From Verpa conica (Eukaryota > Ascomycota > Pezizomycetes > Pezizales > Morchellaceae), in NCBI GenBank assembly GCA_033030425.1, contig JAUFSD010000002.1, forward strand, positions 992,001 to 1,056,000: a DNA stretch of 64,000 bases, in the 5' to 3' direction. The notes under the pieces are model-generated. The model was not told the origin of the DNA. It did not search any database and was given only the letters and a program-made list of their open reading frames with translations. The first letter of the stretch is position 1, and every line of letters begins with the position of its first letter. This document shows positions 1 to 13,600 of the stretch, piece by piece. The translations under genes and the position numbers were made by a program.

Positions 1-3000
1 CAAAACACCGCGCCCAATAGCGGAAAAAAGAGTCAGCTAAACAACCACGGCCCAGCCCGGTCTAATCGGAACACTGGATTTTTGACCAACTACCCACCAG
101 TTCGGGTCTCCCGCACCGATGCGGGGGAGCCTTAAGATCTATTCTAATATAATTCAATTTGCCCTATATATAAAAGAAGCTCAAATGTGTCAAAATCTAG
201 GCTATTAAAATAACAATTTGTGTTTTTCTTTTATGCACCCCAGATTCATCCCTATGACTTATGCAGCGCTGCGCCCGGATCAGATTCCAAATTTCCAGAG
301 TAAAAACTTTTATACCCGTAGAAGATAAAAATAATAGACATAAAGACCTTATGTGCACATATCATAGAGGATTTAGTGAGGTCAGAACGTACGCGTCAGT
401 GCATGTTGGCGTATTTAGTATCTCCGACAGTTTCTTTTACTTGGGTTTGATCAAAGTGCGCACTGTGTACGTCAGTGCTTCTATTTTCAATGAAAGAGAA
501 CTTATTCCTAATTATATTAGTGTGGGCTGAATGTGCTCACAGAAGTTATGGAAGATTTGTAAAGATCAACAATTAAACCTGCTGGCTCTAGCTAATTAGG
601 GCTTGCAAATTTAGTATCTTAAAAGCGTGCCACGAAAACCGCCAGCCAGCACAAGGTTTAGTCTGCTTAGCTTCTCCCTAGCCCTAGCTCAAACATTTAG
701 TTTCCCTACCCGTTCTTTGGACATCGGGTGGTTTCTCGCTACCTAACTTTAATCATTCATCTGAAACTCGCAGAGCTATATACCTGCTACCTGGAACCCG
801 ACAGATCTATCGATAACTAAGCGATTTGTCGCACTGCCTCACCGACTTGTGATTTGGAATGGTGCACGGGTGAGAATCCCAGTAGAGGTCCCCGGTGAGT
901 ACTGCGGCTCCGTTAGAGTTTGCCAAGAGCTTAGCGTTTCAGACTTAAATTTGGCGTACCAGTGCTATTTTTAAGTTCATACAGCATCTTGTTGGACAAT
1001 CATATTGTCTATTCTGCTAAACGAATCGTCCTAAGCCCATGATATTATCGATACATGTTTTCCAAGGTGATCTATATACCTCCGAGTCTCTCTTCATTCC
1101 TTCTCCACCCACACGAAAATATAGTTCTAAGACTCACCCACTGTGCTTGAACTACGACTCATGATAATAAATCACTATACCAAATTTTAGTGAGAATTAT
1201 CAGGGTGAAGAGTCGCTTAGGTCATAGGGATAACTATAGTTACAAAGCGCAGAAAGCGCCCTATGTTTTGGGAGTAGATCCTGTCATTATAATAGCAGAA
1301 GCCTACTCCGAATTAAGTTTAAATTTGCAAAAATAGGCGGAATTCTTTGGGCGAGCTCAGTCTCAGTCATGATATTATCGAGACCTTGATTTCTTACGTA
1401 GGTGTTAAGTGTTATGAAGTGTAGAAAGCGGGCTACTAGCCAAAATTTATTCTTAGATGAGCTTTCCTACTTATTTATTCTTAAGACGTGTAGTTAATTG
1501 CACTTATATATATACGAGGAAATCTTAGAAAAAATCATACTCAAAACATTTTTTAACTTAACACTAAACTTAGACATGTAATGCTTAGGAATTTGAGTCA
1601 GATTACCCAAACCAAAGGCACTAGATAATTACAATACGAGTTCCAGTGCGAGTGAGGCCAGGCCAGATGAGCTATAATACTACAACTCTCGATCTCGGCA
1701 ATATTCTATATTATAAGATAGGCTAATTAGTAGATCATATCTATTGTAGCTACAGATTATATCAACATATCCACATCTACGGCATTCTATTAACCTAAAT
1801 CTACTTATGCAATGGACATGTATGTATATGTATCCACAAGCTATCACTCGACCGTACTAGTGGAAGGGATCGGAGAAACAATAAAAAGTAAATACACCTT
1901 TAAAAAATAGTTACAGATTCCCAAAAATAGCCAAATAAAATAGATATTCTGGAAAACATGACTTTCTAGATGATACTAGCTAGTATCAGCATTAATTTTA
2001 CTCGTCCATAAGTTATCACTCGTAAAATACTTTTCTAGTAACTAATATACCTACCTATAATCAAAGATAAATATGGTAGTGAATATATATACCACCAAAT
2101 CATTAGATGGAAATCAGTCACTTTTAGGTTAGCTCCTCCCCTCAAACCCCCCAGAGACTATTTGGTTTTTTTCTTTATTCTTTTACCAAGCATAATATGA
2201 TATATATATTGCAAGGCTAGGGGATGGTTTTTAAGTTGTGTACTATGGGGATATATCTATGGTTATGGTTATGGGCATGGAGACAACATGGATGAGTACG
2301 AAAAGGAAACTAAGCTAGCTAGTCGGATTTCGAGTTTAAACTGTAGAGGGTATGTAGGGAGATACGGAGTGGTGTGATTATATAAAACTCTGTGTATTTT
2401 CAGGGCATCTGACCGGACAGGATTATCATATCCTAAGGGCCTATGTAATTAATGAGAGGGGGGATACATATTTCAGGGCGCGCCGGAAAAATCTTATTAG
2501 ACTCCCAAAATATTCTGAAGATTTTTAACCTAATCTCCTGACAACCAGAACCATCGGCTTTTCAGGTATGTTATTTGAATTAAATCATTATCTTTCTTAC
2601 GGGGAAGCCTTGGCGGTCTTTAAATCATGTCTCTGCTGACTTTACGCATAATTATATAACTAGTACGTATATGACACTAGTCGCTACTTGTAAGGAGTAA
2701 TACCCTTTACTTACTCTATCTAGTACGTACACTACGAATTTCCTTTGTCTTTTCTTCTTTATAGGCTAGACCCAGTGCATAGCTTAAGTTCTCATATCTG
2801 TTTTATACCACGTTAAATACGTACGTTTCATCCTTTCTAAAATTCTATTCTCCTCTAGAACTCTAGATTTGAGCATAAAGTAACTCTAATATATAGCTTA
2901 AATATAGAGCTCACACATCTATATACTACTCTCCTAGAGTATGGAAGAGGAAATGTGTCAAAATTCAATTTCCCACCGATGGTAAAAGTATAGACCAACA

Positions 3001-6000
3001 TGCTTGAATACAGTACAGAACCAGACCACCTGGAATACTATGAGGGCCTAAAGCTAAAGGTGTTACTACTTTTAAATGAGACATAGAAATTTGCCAACAA
3101 AAAGAAGTACTAGCTATAGTGATATAACTAGCTCACTATTACACATGAAGCGCCACTTGAAGCCTGTATCTCTGAAATAATTATCGACTTGATCTTGAGT
3201 TATTGTCTCTAAAGAGAAAGGTACGGCCTAGATTAGGATTGAAGGCACGTAAAATTACGTCTGAGATATTTGTTAGCCTACCAGTGGGCTAATTGTGGAT
3301 CACTATAGTATTCCAGACAGGTGGTCTGGTTCTGTACTGTATTCCATAATATTAGTCTATACTTTTCCATCCGTGGAAAAATTCATTTTGACGCAATTGA
3401 TACCTTATACTAGAGGAGTTTCAAAGCTAAGAACATATACATATAATAACTACGACTACAAAATCCGGAGGTTTGGTAAGACTTTAGCGGCGAAACCAAC
3501 GATCTACGGGCCGCGAGCGCTTCTTATACTAAATAATTTGCTTATGAGCTATATAGCCAAAGAGAACCACTTATAGTACAAACCCACACTTGTCGACTAC
3601 AAAATAGTTAACTGTAAAAAATATGAACAGGAAGGTACTCCTAGTCCTATTGTCTAGCCAGTTGACTTGAAGAAATCTCCAGCGCTGAATATCTAACTAA
3701 CCGAAAGCGAAACTAAAGGGGGACAACCAAATTTAATTAACACCCAGACTAAATTAAAACATAAGTTTCGCATCAAGTACTTAGGAAAGAGGAATTCAAA
3801 TATTAAGATTTTATTATAAACTAAATAAGTCACTAATCATCGAATCGCACTAAAGAAGTCATAAAGGTGGATTTTTAGAGCTAGACTAATTATTGACCTA
3901 GCTTGCCGTACCAATTAACTATAATAGCTTCCCCGAGGATTAATATACTAGAACCACCCCCTAGGCCTACTAGCCGACAGCCGACCTTAGGCAATCTCCA
4001 CTTGCAGTCCCCCAAGCTATGTTTCCAATTAATCGGTCAAGTGGAAAAAATAGCTCTCGTCAATTATTACTCACTCTTTTCTTCATAGCTTTTTTATATA
4101 CCCATATCATATTATTACCCCTCGTCCAAACCAGATTTTAGAGCGCCAAACACGGTAGAAAATCTAATCATACCTCATATCCCTATATAAAGAAGCCAAA
4201 ATATGCTTATCTCTTCGATCAGCCATCACCATTTCCCCACAAAAGATGGTTGCCACATTTTATTTCAAGAAGTGAGGACGTACACGTACGTACGTGTGTA
4301 CGAGCTAATGAGATGGTACCACAAGAGTAGGCGCCGCGGCGGTCTCTTACGATAATGGTAAGTACCGTTAAAACTGATACAAAATCGGCAGTATTGTGAG
4401 GTGATACGTCTTTAAAGATAGTTATTACTAAAAAAAATCGCTAACAGGTGCAATCCTCCTGACCGTGATATAGTGAAGATGTGCGCTGTTAAAAAATAAT
4501 GTGCTTAATTTAATTTACAAGCAAGAAACCGCTGTTGGTTACGTAATTAGTAAATTACACTATACGTCCGTGGGGTATATATAATACATACATATCAGAG
4601 TTAACTATATCTAGAAATCAGGGGAATAGCTGGCTACTAATCACTCCATGGAAATTTTACAAGGGTTTTCCTGATTAAACAAAACAACCAAACTTACTAA
4701 AGAGAGCCGATCCAAGTTCTAGAACAAAGGGAAGGGAAAAAACGATAGAAAGAAACCCTAAGCTAAAAACAGCATGTTCGGTTTTGATATCATATATAAT
4801 AATCTAATAGATATATACTTTGATCTATTAAAAAACGTTTTGGTCACACCTGCAGCCGATCGAGTGACTAGTAGTGACCAAGAACCACATTGGCATTGGA
4901 ATGTTGGAGCTGCAGAGGTCTAGGCTTGGGGAGACTTATTACCCAATATTATGGAGTTCCAAGACCGACAGTAAAATAACAGCTCCTCAAAGCAAGGGTT
5001 ATCCAGTAAAATTCCGAACTCGATAAAGTGCTCATGTTGGGTATTTTCTAAAGATGGTATCTAGTTTTCGAGAGCCCTGGCTCCTTTAATCCTCCCTGAG
5101 CCTCGAGATCTGTCTCTCGCGAGGTTACTATGCCCTCTTCCGGTCGCAGGACGATGCCGGCTCATCACCATTTGGAAATCAAGATTGCCGTCGACAACGC
5201 CAACTCTCCGAAAGGAATAAACATCTGTCCCGTGCCACTTGAATCTATCCTCATATATATTTATGTGGCGTTAGCCCCTTGATTTCCTAGACTTGCTTTT
5301 TTTACTTAGTCCTATATTTTTGCCTTGCAGCCGCCAGCGAGTTCAGCCGAGACCGCCAGTGCCGGAAGTTTTTTTGAGCCCTTTTCAGATCAACCGGCAG
5401 CACATTATACTCGGAGCAGGCAAAAAGAACCACGAAATGCCTTTTTCTGATAATAGTTTTTAACAGGCCTCAATCTAGAACAGCCCACCAGCAACTTAGC
5501 TAGCCAACCTCACACCTTATTTTCAAGTTCTGTATATCTGCTTAATACTAGGGCGTCCAACCGAGGTTGCATTAGCTATCTAAAATAGTGTAGTTTTGGG
5601 AGAATCGATAGCTCAGCGTGTACTAGAACGAGATGTCCCCAGCCCGATTTGGTAAAACTATATTCCTGCGTCGCCATCTGCAAGAGGTAAGACGGTAATA
5701 TGATTTATCTATGAAGTACAGCTGTTTTAATCGGTACAACACAGAGCTTGAAAAGGCAATCGAACACGTTTCTCAAATTGACTCCACCAGTTCTGAATTA
5801 GATAGCCAAAGGAACTTTTCCGTGAAGCCGTCGCACAGCGTCAAGGCGAGATTCGGTGGGACGTGTATGAATTCGACCATTCGGCCGGGAGATGTCGATT
5901 GAAGAACGTTTCAACGAAAAGGACCGTGCACACATAAACCTGGGGGCATATTTTCCATTAGTACCCCCACGACGGTGGCACAATCCTTTGAAACCCATTT

Positions 6001-8109
6001 CCTTCGCAGTGTTTCATTTTCCTCGAGGATGGTGCTTACTACCGCATGGTCGGATTAGGCCGGAAGTGCATGTGAACACCAATACCTGCCCCAGTTGTGT
6101 CTCCACGACATCTGCAGCGGATGAAACCAGCAATATGAATGATCTTTTTTGTTGTAATTAAGGAATGTGCTTATAAATGACTGTAAAGTTTTAGGGGTGC
6201 GATGTAGAAGAGTTTCCAACCATAGGCCAAGATCAGGGACGGCCTCTAGCTCTTGTTCCATTAATTTCCCCTATTCTAAACCCCCTCTTCTCCACCTTTA
6301 TACATACCCCATAAATGAGCCATGGATAATACTTGATCATCTAGGCATATAAAGAGATCACTTATCACAAGTGCGCCAGGACCGTTGATATATTTTCTTG
6401 GATCTGAGTTGCTAGGATATTACGGGTATAAGTCGACCTTCTACGAGTGCTACAAGGTCAGTTACCCATTTACCAGCGCTATTCCCACAGTGCTATAGCC
6501 TAGCAGCGTCTCTTAAAGACTACCATACTCGTAAACTCTACGAGTGATGATACGTGAACCTAGACTCACCTAAGCCAAAGATCTCCTAGAGGTACGAAGG
6601 AGATAAATATACACCAACAAAGACACACCCGGGGAAACCGCGGAGAAACAGTATAGTGTCTAAAAAAGTGATATGAGAGATAAAAAACAAGACTGAGCAG
6701 TAAAAACCGCCCATGTGAAGCAGCAAATCGGGTAACTACGGTAGAGATTTTTTTCGTATTGAAAGCCAAGAATTTAAGGGGATACGACGGAGCTCTTGAA
6801 TAAATTGGATCATCTGGGGATCACAGCTAGCTAGCTCGGAAGACAAGAAGCGGGAGCTAGGACTGGGTAATCGGTCCCGGGCGGATTTTTCCCGCGCAAC
6901 GAAATCCATGCATTGTGAGGACTTGAAGTGCAGAATGTCCACATGTAAGTAGAGTGGGTATCGTCTCTTACTATTCGCAAGAACAGTAGATTCTAGGTAG
7001 ATGCAGCTAGAGTCAAGGCAAAAGATCGTGATCATGGAATGTCACTCAGTAGTCTTCACGAAACAAAGGCACTGGTGCAACTCTCAATCCAGACTGCAGA
7101 ATTTTGAACTGATTGTTATGAAATTTAAACTCCACCAACAAATCTTAAAATCCACCTTTCCCTCAACAAAATCAAAATGAGAACCACAATAACCCCGCAC
7201 TCTGCGCACTCCCTAAAAAGCAAGCTCATATAATTCAAGTTACAAACTAAACTGTAATCAGCCTTGTCATTGCTCATGACTCAATGCAACAGAAAAAAAA
7301 CAGGAGAAAAAATAGAATGCCACCTGAAAGTGAAAGGAAATCGAGAAAGAAGAAACAAGACGAGCCCGCCACCTGGACGATAAAGAAATCCTCGCCAACC
7401 CCTAAGTAGCCAGCCCAAGAGAAAAATAAGTGCTATCTAAAAATACAGTGGTGCTGGAACAAAGATATCGAAAGGTAGGAGTATAAAAAAATCCAGCGCA
7501 TTAGCGCACATCACGAAGATGCTCATGCATGCCAGTTAACTACCAATGACCAAAGCCCCCAAAAAGGTCAGATACCAGAACTAGGGATCACCAGGAAACA
7601 TAGGCTCCGTTATTTACAGGATATGGCGACCGATAAACCCCTTAAAAAGCTATCAAATACCTTTTGGGAGAAAAAAAACAACCAAACACCTAGGTTCTTA
7701 TCCTTGTTTGAGAAGATGTAAAAAATGTATCAAGAACGGAAACTAGGAAATAAAACTAGACATTGACATCCACACAAACAAAACCGACGAGGAAACAAGA
7801 TACATAAAACACTTATAGGAAAGGTATAAAAGATATCAAACCGAGGAAAGAAGGGCAAGGAGACCGAAAATAGCAATTGTCTCAAAAATCCTTCCGCTCC
7901 CATACCTGTTCAATGTCGAAGTTTAACCAAAAGTTTAGAAAGAAAAATGAAAATGTAGCTAGGTAGCCTAAACACACCACCTCCCACCGCACCGCGCGCC
8001 GTCAGACACCAACCTTCCAGTTCTCCATGTCCGAAACCAAAACAAATGCCCATTTTTTTTGTAAATTTCTCGATTTTTGACTTCTTTGTATGTGACTCTC
8101 AGGCGATAA
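1..8109. other. Gene-free AT-rich region
   Basis: I find no supportable gene in these 8 kb. The sequence is AT-rich, dense in stop codons in all frames and full of TA-rich words. Open frames are all under about 100 codons and none resembles a known family. It contains an inverted repeat at 2931-3420, short diverged direct repeats near 1.04/1.37 kb and 1.24/1.41 kb, and an ACGT-rich near-palindrome near 4280-4301. This is what decayed repeats look like, but no transposase or reverse transcriptase motif could be read. The last part (7.1-8.1 kb) lies downstream of the transcription factor gene that ends at 8110. Confidence 0.6.
2931..3420. repeat. Foldback inverted repeat, arms about 110-120 bp
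   Basis: The segment at 2931-3050 reappears in reverse complement at 3293-3420. The core match is 25 bp and perfect: 3006-3030 against 3320-3344. Outside the core the arms stay alignable with scattered mismatches and small indels, and a spacer of about 240 bp separates them. This geometry fits a foldback or MITE-like element, or two inverted insertions of the same repeat. No coding capacity is seen in the spacer, and I could not define a target-site duplication. Confidence 0.75.
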
Positions 8110-10668
8110 TTAAATTATATTCGCAATGGCAATACGCGACGACGAAGCATTTGGTACTGGTGTTGACCGCCCAGATACCCCATTCCATGGACCTGGGGTA
8201 AGCTGTTGTTGTGCGTGTTCCCTCGACATTTTTTCGCTATTCAAACGTTGGAGCATCCTTTCGATATATGCCCATCCGCCCCAATCGCCTGATTCTTCCT
8301 GTGATAAAGCAGTTGAGATTTCTGCGCTCCCATTCGTCATGGGATACTCACTCCCGTTGTTGTGTGGGTGGTCGTGGCGTGGGGAAGTACTGTTGAGTGC
8401 TTGACCAGTCTCGCTTCCATTCCAGACCCATGAGGACTCGGTACTCCCTTGAACATCACCAGAGACTAATGCCATCATACCCTCATCCTGTTCAAGATTC
8501 ACCCCAGCTGCAAGTTTCTCACCCAGCATTCGGAGAAATCCATAGAGGTTCCTGCCACAAGCAATATTTACCTCGCGTACATCCCCAATAATTTGACTAA
8601 CCTGAACACATATCAAGGCCTCCGTAAAAAGTCCTCGAAAACACAGGAAGAGCGTGCAACGCCATATGTGGGTACATAGCATTGTTGTGGCACATGTTGC
8701 TATTAGATTCTGAGCCCCTGGACCTTGATCAAACCTATCACTAGGCTGATATTGCATCGCTCGTGAAAGGAAATTCACAGTATCCTTTGCTGCTGTTACA
8801 CATGAATCAATCGCGGCTGAGCGAATCTCTGGGGAACATAGTGTAGACAGGTTGTGTCGATGGAGCACAAGTCGGCAATTTTGAAGGTGGAAAATTGGAG
8901 AGAGATGCCGTGGCTCAAGAGGTTGGGGATTATTGAGGTGGCAATTGACTGGGAATGCTGATAAGCATGTCTTGAAATGTGTATCGAAACATCCGAGATT
9001 AGGAGTAGAGATGACTGGTGATTGTAGAGATCGTAATAATGGACTAATAAGACGAACCACATGAATTGTGGTTAGGAGGAAGTTGGCTGGTTGTTGTTGC
9101 GATCCAGGAGGGACAAGCAGTCCAGAATCATAGATGAAATGGTCATCAAGTGCACAAGGAAGTGAAATATCGCAATCTGTGTCCTCTATTAGTAGAACTC
9201 TCCCGAGTTCAACCGATAGCAATCTATTCACTTATGTTAGCTGGCCCAACTTTCCTACTTTATGTTCGCTTCCTGGGCTTGCAGGGATTTTACCGGTCCC
9301 AAACATAAATTCCCCACCAAACCCTCCGTCTCATTTCTCCTTCCACAACCGGCCAAGGGCCACTCTCTCGGTGCAATCCGATGTCTTGCGCGATTCTCAC
9401 TGTTGAACCTAGCCATGTCCAAGCAGCGGACTTGCAGTTCAACTCGGTGAGATATATGCTAGTGAGTAGTGCCGATCGAGCATGATCAATAGTGAACTCA
9501 TCGTTGAACAAGTCGGTCAGCTGACGAGAGTATGCAATAAATTGCCTTCCATTATCAGGATATTTGGCCTTGATCACTGGGTCTGCTGTATAGAGCAGAC
9601 CGCAAGCAAAAACGGCAAACAATGTTGAACCCCAAGAAGGCGGAACATTTGACAAATCGCCTTGTTTCCGTACCTCATCGTAACGTTGCACAAACTGTGG
9701 CCAATGAAGAATTGGGATGATTGAATGAATCGTCTGATAATATTGTGCCAAGATATGATCTACAATTGGTTGAGGGGGAAGTTCGGGAAGAGTTGGTGAG
9801 AAACTCGACTGAGTACCGACTTGTCTATAGGGTGGTGGAGGCTTGAAAATGCCGCGACTATAGTTACGAACATGTGATCTGACTGTCATATCTTGGATAA
9901 CGGGTGGCCGAGGCCGCCTTTGTGGGCTCGAAGTGATATCTGGAACATTGATAGATATGTCGGAAACACCATCATTGCCGCTAGCATCAGAGTTTTCCTT
10001 CAGATGCACATTGCTTGTGAGTTTTCGGATCTGTTCTCGCGCTGCAGCAAGTTGCTTTTCAAGGTCCTGAACCTGTCTTTCCCAATTGTTAGTATCGCCT
10101 CGGAGTGATTTGTCGAAGGGGCTAAATACTTTATCGATGACATCCGACGGTTCGTCTCTTTTGTAAACTGACATTTGACATTTCTGGAGGCGCATTCAGA
10201 GCAGCTATTGACATCTGTCGCATCGCACTACATTTTGTTGACGAAAAATTATGAGCTTCACAAGATGCTAGAAAAGGGTATTTTATGGAATTTCGAATTG
10301 ACCTTGACTTTGCGCTCTCTGCAAGCATCGCATGATGGATCCTTTCTGCGTTGGCGGTACGCTCTTTTCTGAGCAGCATTCAAACTTTGTCCTGAAGAGT
10401 GGTGTGGTGGTCCTGAGGACGGTGATGGCATCTGAGCATCACGAGAAGGGCCAGGAGAAACGGATGCCGAATGACTATACTGCGGGTACGAGCCGTGACT
10501 AGTGTTGAGGCCCATATGTTGGTTTTGTCCATTACTGTGAACTGTAATTGAAGGTGAAGAACTCATGCCGGGGTCATAGAGGCGCATGTTATTCCCCTGA
10601 GGATGCGGATGAGGAAGTGACGGCGGGCCTTGAAAGGGCTGATGTCGCATTGACATTCTATCTTCCAT
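8110..10668 (-). CDS. Zn2Cys6 fungal-specific transcription factor
   Basis: Four exons, read on the minus strand: 10668-10303, 10227-10130, 10076-9294 and 9223-8110, giving 786 aa. An in-frame TAG just upstream supports the ATG at 10668. The N-terminus is rich in Pro, Ser, His and Gln. A binuclear zinc cluster follows at residues 113-141 with spacing C-X2-C-X6-C-X7-C-X2-C-X6-C. The first intron falls inside it, directly before the third cysteine. After the cluster comes a linker and a coiled-coil start (VQDLEKQL). Residues of about 250-560 form the fungal_trans middle homology domain, with [13 protein letters not shown] as its hallmark. The C-terminal third is low complexity. The protein should be a nuclear DNA-binding regulator. 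The target pathway cannot be read from sequence and I do not assign a subfamily. Odd points: intron 1 has donor GTCAAT, and intron 2 needs an AAG acceptor to keep frame. Confidence 0.9.
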
Positions 10669-13600
10669 AGTACGCTGGAAATCCTACACTTATAGGAACA
10701 CTCGAACCAATGCCACTAGCTATTGATTAGGGTCTTCTTTTGCGGTCGTTGACGTGATTTTCAGTATACCTGCTAGGGAAGGGATGATGCAGTCGAGATA
10801 TTTGACAAGCAAGATGGGAATAGAGATTCTTTCAACAGAAGGCGAGGACAGAGGACCGCGTGCATTCAGCTGACTTCGTGTCCGAACAGCAGTCAGATCC
10901 AACTGTCTTAGGGTCACAGTTGGCGGACAGCAGCAGGAGAAGCAGGAGCAGCCAGCAGCAACAAGACTTGGACGACTCGGTAGCTGTTCCGACTCAGGGG
11001 GCTTCTGTGTGGATACGCAATTAGACGAGGCAACTTTACAACTGGGAGCCGGATGCTAGAGGAGGAGCGATGGGAGTTTGAGAGGAGGATGGCGAAGATC
11101 CCTTTCTTGGGGGGTGGGAGCACAAGATGACTTATTTTCTCGGTTTCCCGGAGCTCTCTTCTCTGCCCTCTCCGTCTCTCACCCTCCTTCTTCTATTATT
11201 CCGCCCTCTGTTTTTTTATTTTCTTTTTTGTCTCACTCTTTTTACTTTTTTTTTTTCTCTTTCCCTTTTTCTTTTTGCGCTTGTGGATTTAGACAAGGAG
11301 AATCGCTGAGGCGGAGGGGGGAAACGAATGACAGTAGCGTAGACAGGCAGATATAGATGTAGATGCAGGGAGGATGGGAGGGACAGATAGAAAGATGGGA
11401 GCAGCCAGAAACAGCAGCAAGGGAATACAGCGGTGATTGAAGGGAAGGGGGATTTACGGGAAGCTGTTGCCTTACGGCCAGAAGAAGCTTCGCAGGGAAG
11501 AGAATATCTGTACGTTCAAGAGCCGAGAGTGTGTCGCCCGCCCGTCGGCTCTGGCTGTGGCTTGTCCCAGGTCATCATCCTCCGGTGCTCCGCTGCTACT
11601 ACTTGTATGTACCGTGGAGAAGATGCTCGCTCGGATCGTCTTCAAAGCGGCTTTCAGTTCCCTACACCCCCCCCTCAGAGCGTAAGCCCTAGGTAGTTCA
11701 TCCAAACGGCTGTCCCAACTGCGATACCCCCCACCAATACAATTCGATTAACCTAAACGAAATTTAGGGGATAAAATTAAGAAGAGGGGTGTGTAAAAGC
11801 TGGATAAGTGGTCTGGATGGGCAATAGACTAGGATGATGCACCGGTATGGGTACGTTAGATGGTGGATGGATGAAATCGATGGTCCAAATGCAGATAAAA
11901 GTGGAGAGGAAGGCAAAAGAGAGACAGCAATCAATGATCGCTTCCCAGCTACCGAGTACCGAGTGCTTGCCTGACAGGCCCGGCTGCTTCCTGATTCCTG
12001 TGGCGGGGATCTGGCTGCTTACCGTAGGCATGTGTGTTCCCTTGCTTTTCGGCCACTCCCCGGCCTATCACCAGTGCTTGTAATTATGTACATATAGACG
12101 GCGGAATGAGCGTTAAAGGAGCCAAACGAGCCCGGTTAGCAATCGCAAGAAGATGGGTAGTATGTATCAGGGCCAACAAGAGTAGTAGAATGTACGTAAG
12201 AGGGAGAAGAGGGGATTGTTTTTTTTCCCACGCCCCAGGCACAGGTAAGACAGCGAGAACCGTTTCTGTCTCAAAGAGAAGCCACAATTTAAGGTCACTC
12301 AGGAAGTTACGTTAAATGCGGATGCGCTTCCGCTTGTGCGTGTGTGAGGGCATCTCTCCGGCTTCGGCAACGATGCAAAAAAAATGGCTGAGAAGTGTCT
12401 ACATTCTTGTCTTGGATGTACAAGAACCTTTCCCCACAAAAGTATGCCATGAAAAATGGGTAAAATGGAATCCTCACAAGTAAGCATAGAAAAACACCAG
12501 AATAATTCACTCTCCTAACGATCTCGGAAGTGAGCCGGACTGGCCAGGCACCAACCCATTACTAGTTGATCGCCCTGATTATCCGGGGATTTTGAGCATT
12601 AAAGTACGATACTGGTAAGCGTCGGCGCTTGACCCGAAAAAGTCCTTGACCACAACCTGTAACTACTGGGATTATAAAAATACTGGCCTACTTAAATCAG
12701 GGCTGTTATGGATATCAGACAGTCTGAGTATTAAAAGCAACCCGGCCCTCAACATCGTTTTCCTGCTACGGAAGGTTCGGCACCCTTGCGTATTGCCAAT
12801 AGCTGTATGGTGTCTCAAGCAGCAGTAGGCTGAGGGCCCGCGATTCCTCACACCCCTAACCCTTATTGTAACTTATTTACATGCATGCTCTTATTTGACA
12901 ATTTAATTCATTTATCCGTCACTTACAGCCCTACTAGATCTAAAACGATGCTATTTTGGGGGGGCTTTCGTCTAATATCTGCTCCGTCGTCGGTATCATA
13001 CCTAGCAGCAGCACCTGGGGTTCGTCTGGGTTGTCATATCATTAATATACGGATGCCTGAGCCAACTGGCCAGAGAGCACATGTACATACATATGTAGGT
13101 AATTGGCGTCATTTTTACCCCCAATACACTCTATCTGGGAACAAAGCCTTCCCTGTGACGGGTGTGCTCCATCTTACTTAACCGACTTATTGGATCATGC
13201 ACCAGATCGTGAACAGCGCTACTGATCCTTGGGGAGACGAGCAGCAACAAGGGCTCTTCGGTCGAGAAATGTATATTAGATCTATTGCCCTTCGCTTCAT
13301 ACAGCCGAAAAGAAGTTATTGGGTGTGCTCTACCATACATACAAATTAAAAAAAGTACAAACAGAGGTGGTCCTCGTTAATTCGTCCTCGTGGGGGAACC
13401 ACAAACACGTAGGAATCTGCTCCTACAAACTTTAAGATACCAAGGGAAGGGTACAACCGCCACACACAAACGGCATTCTCGGTATATTCCGCCCATGGGT
13501 GTGCTCCCGCCCTGCCGTGCTCCGAAAATTGGCGTTCAATGAGCGATCACCGTCGCCTTACCCTTCGGGAGGAAAATACGGCCAGTGACAGACGAAGCAA

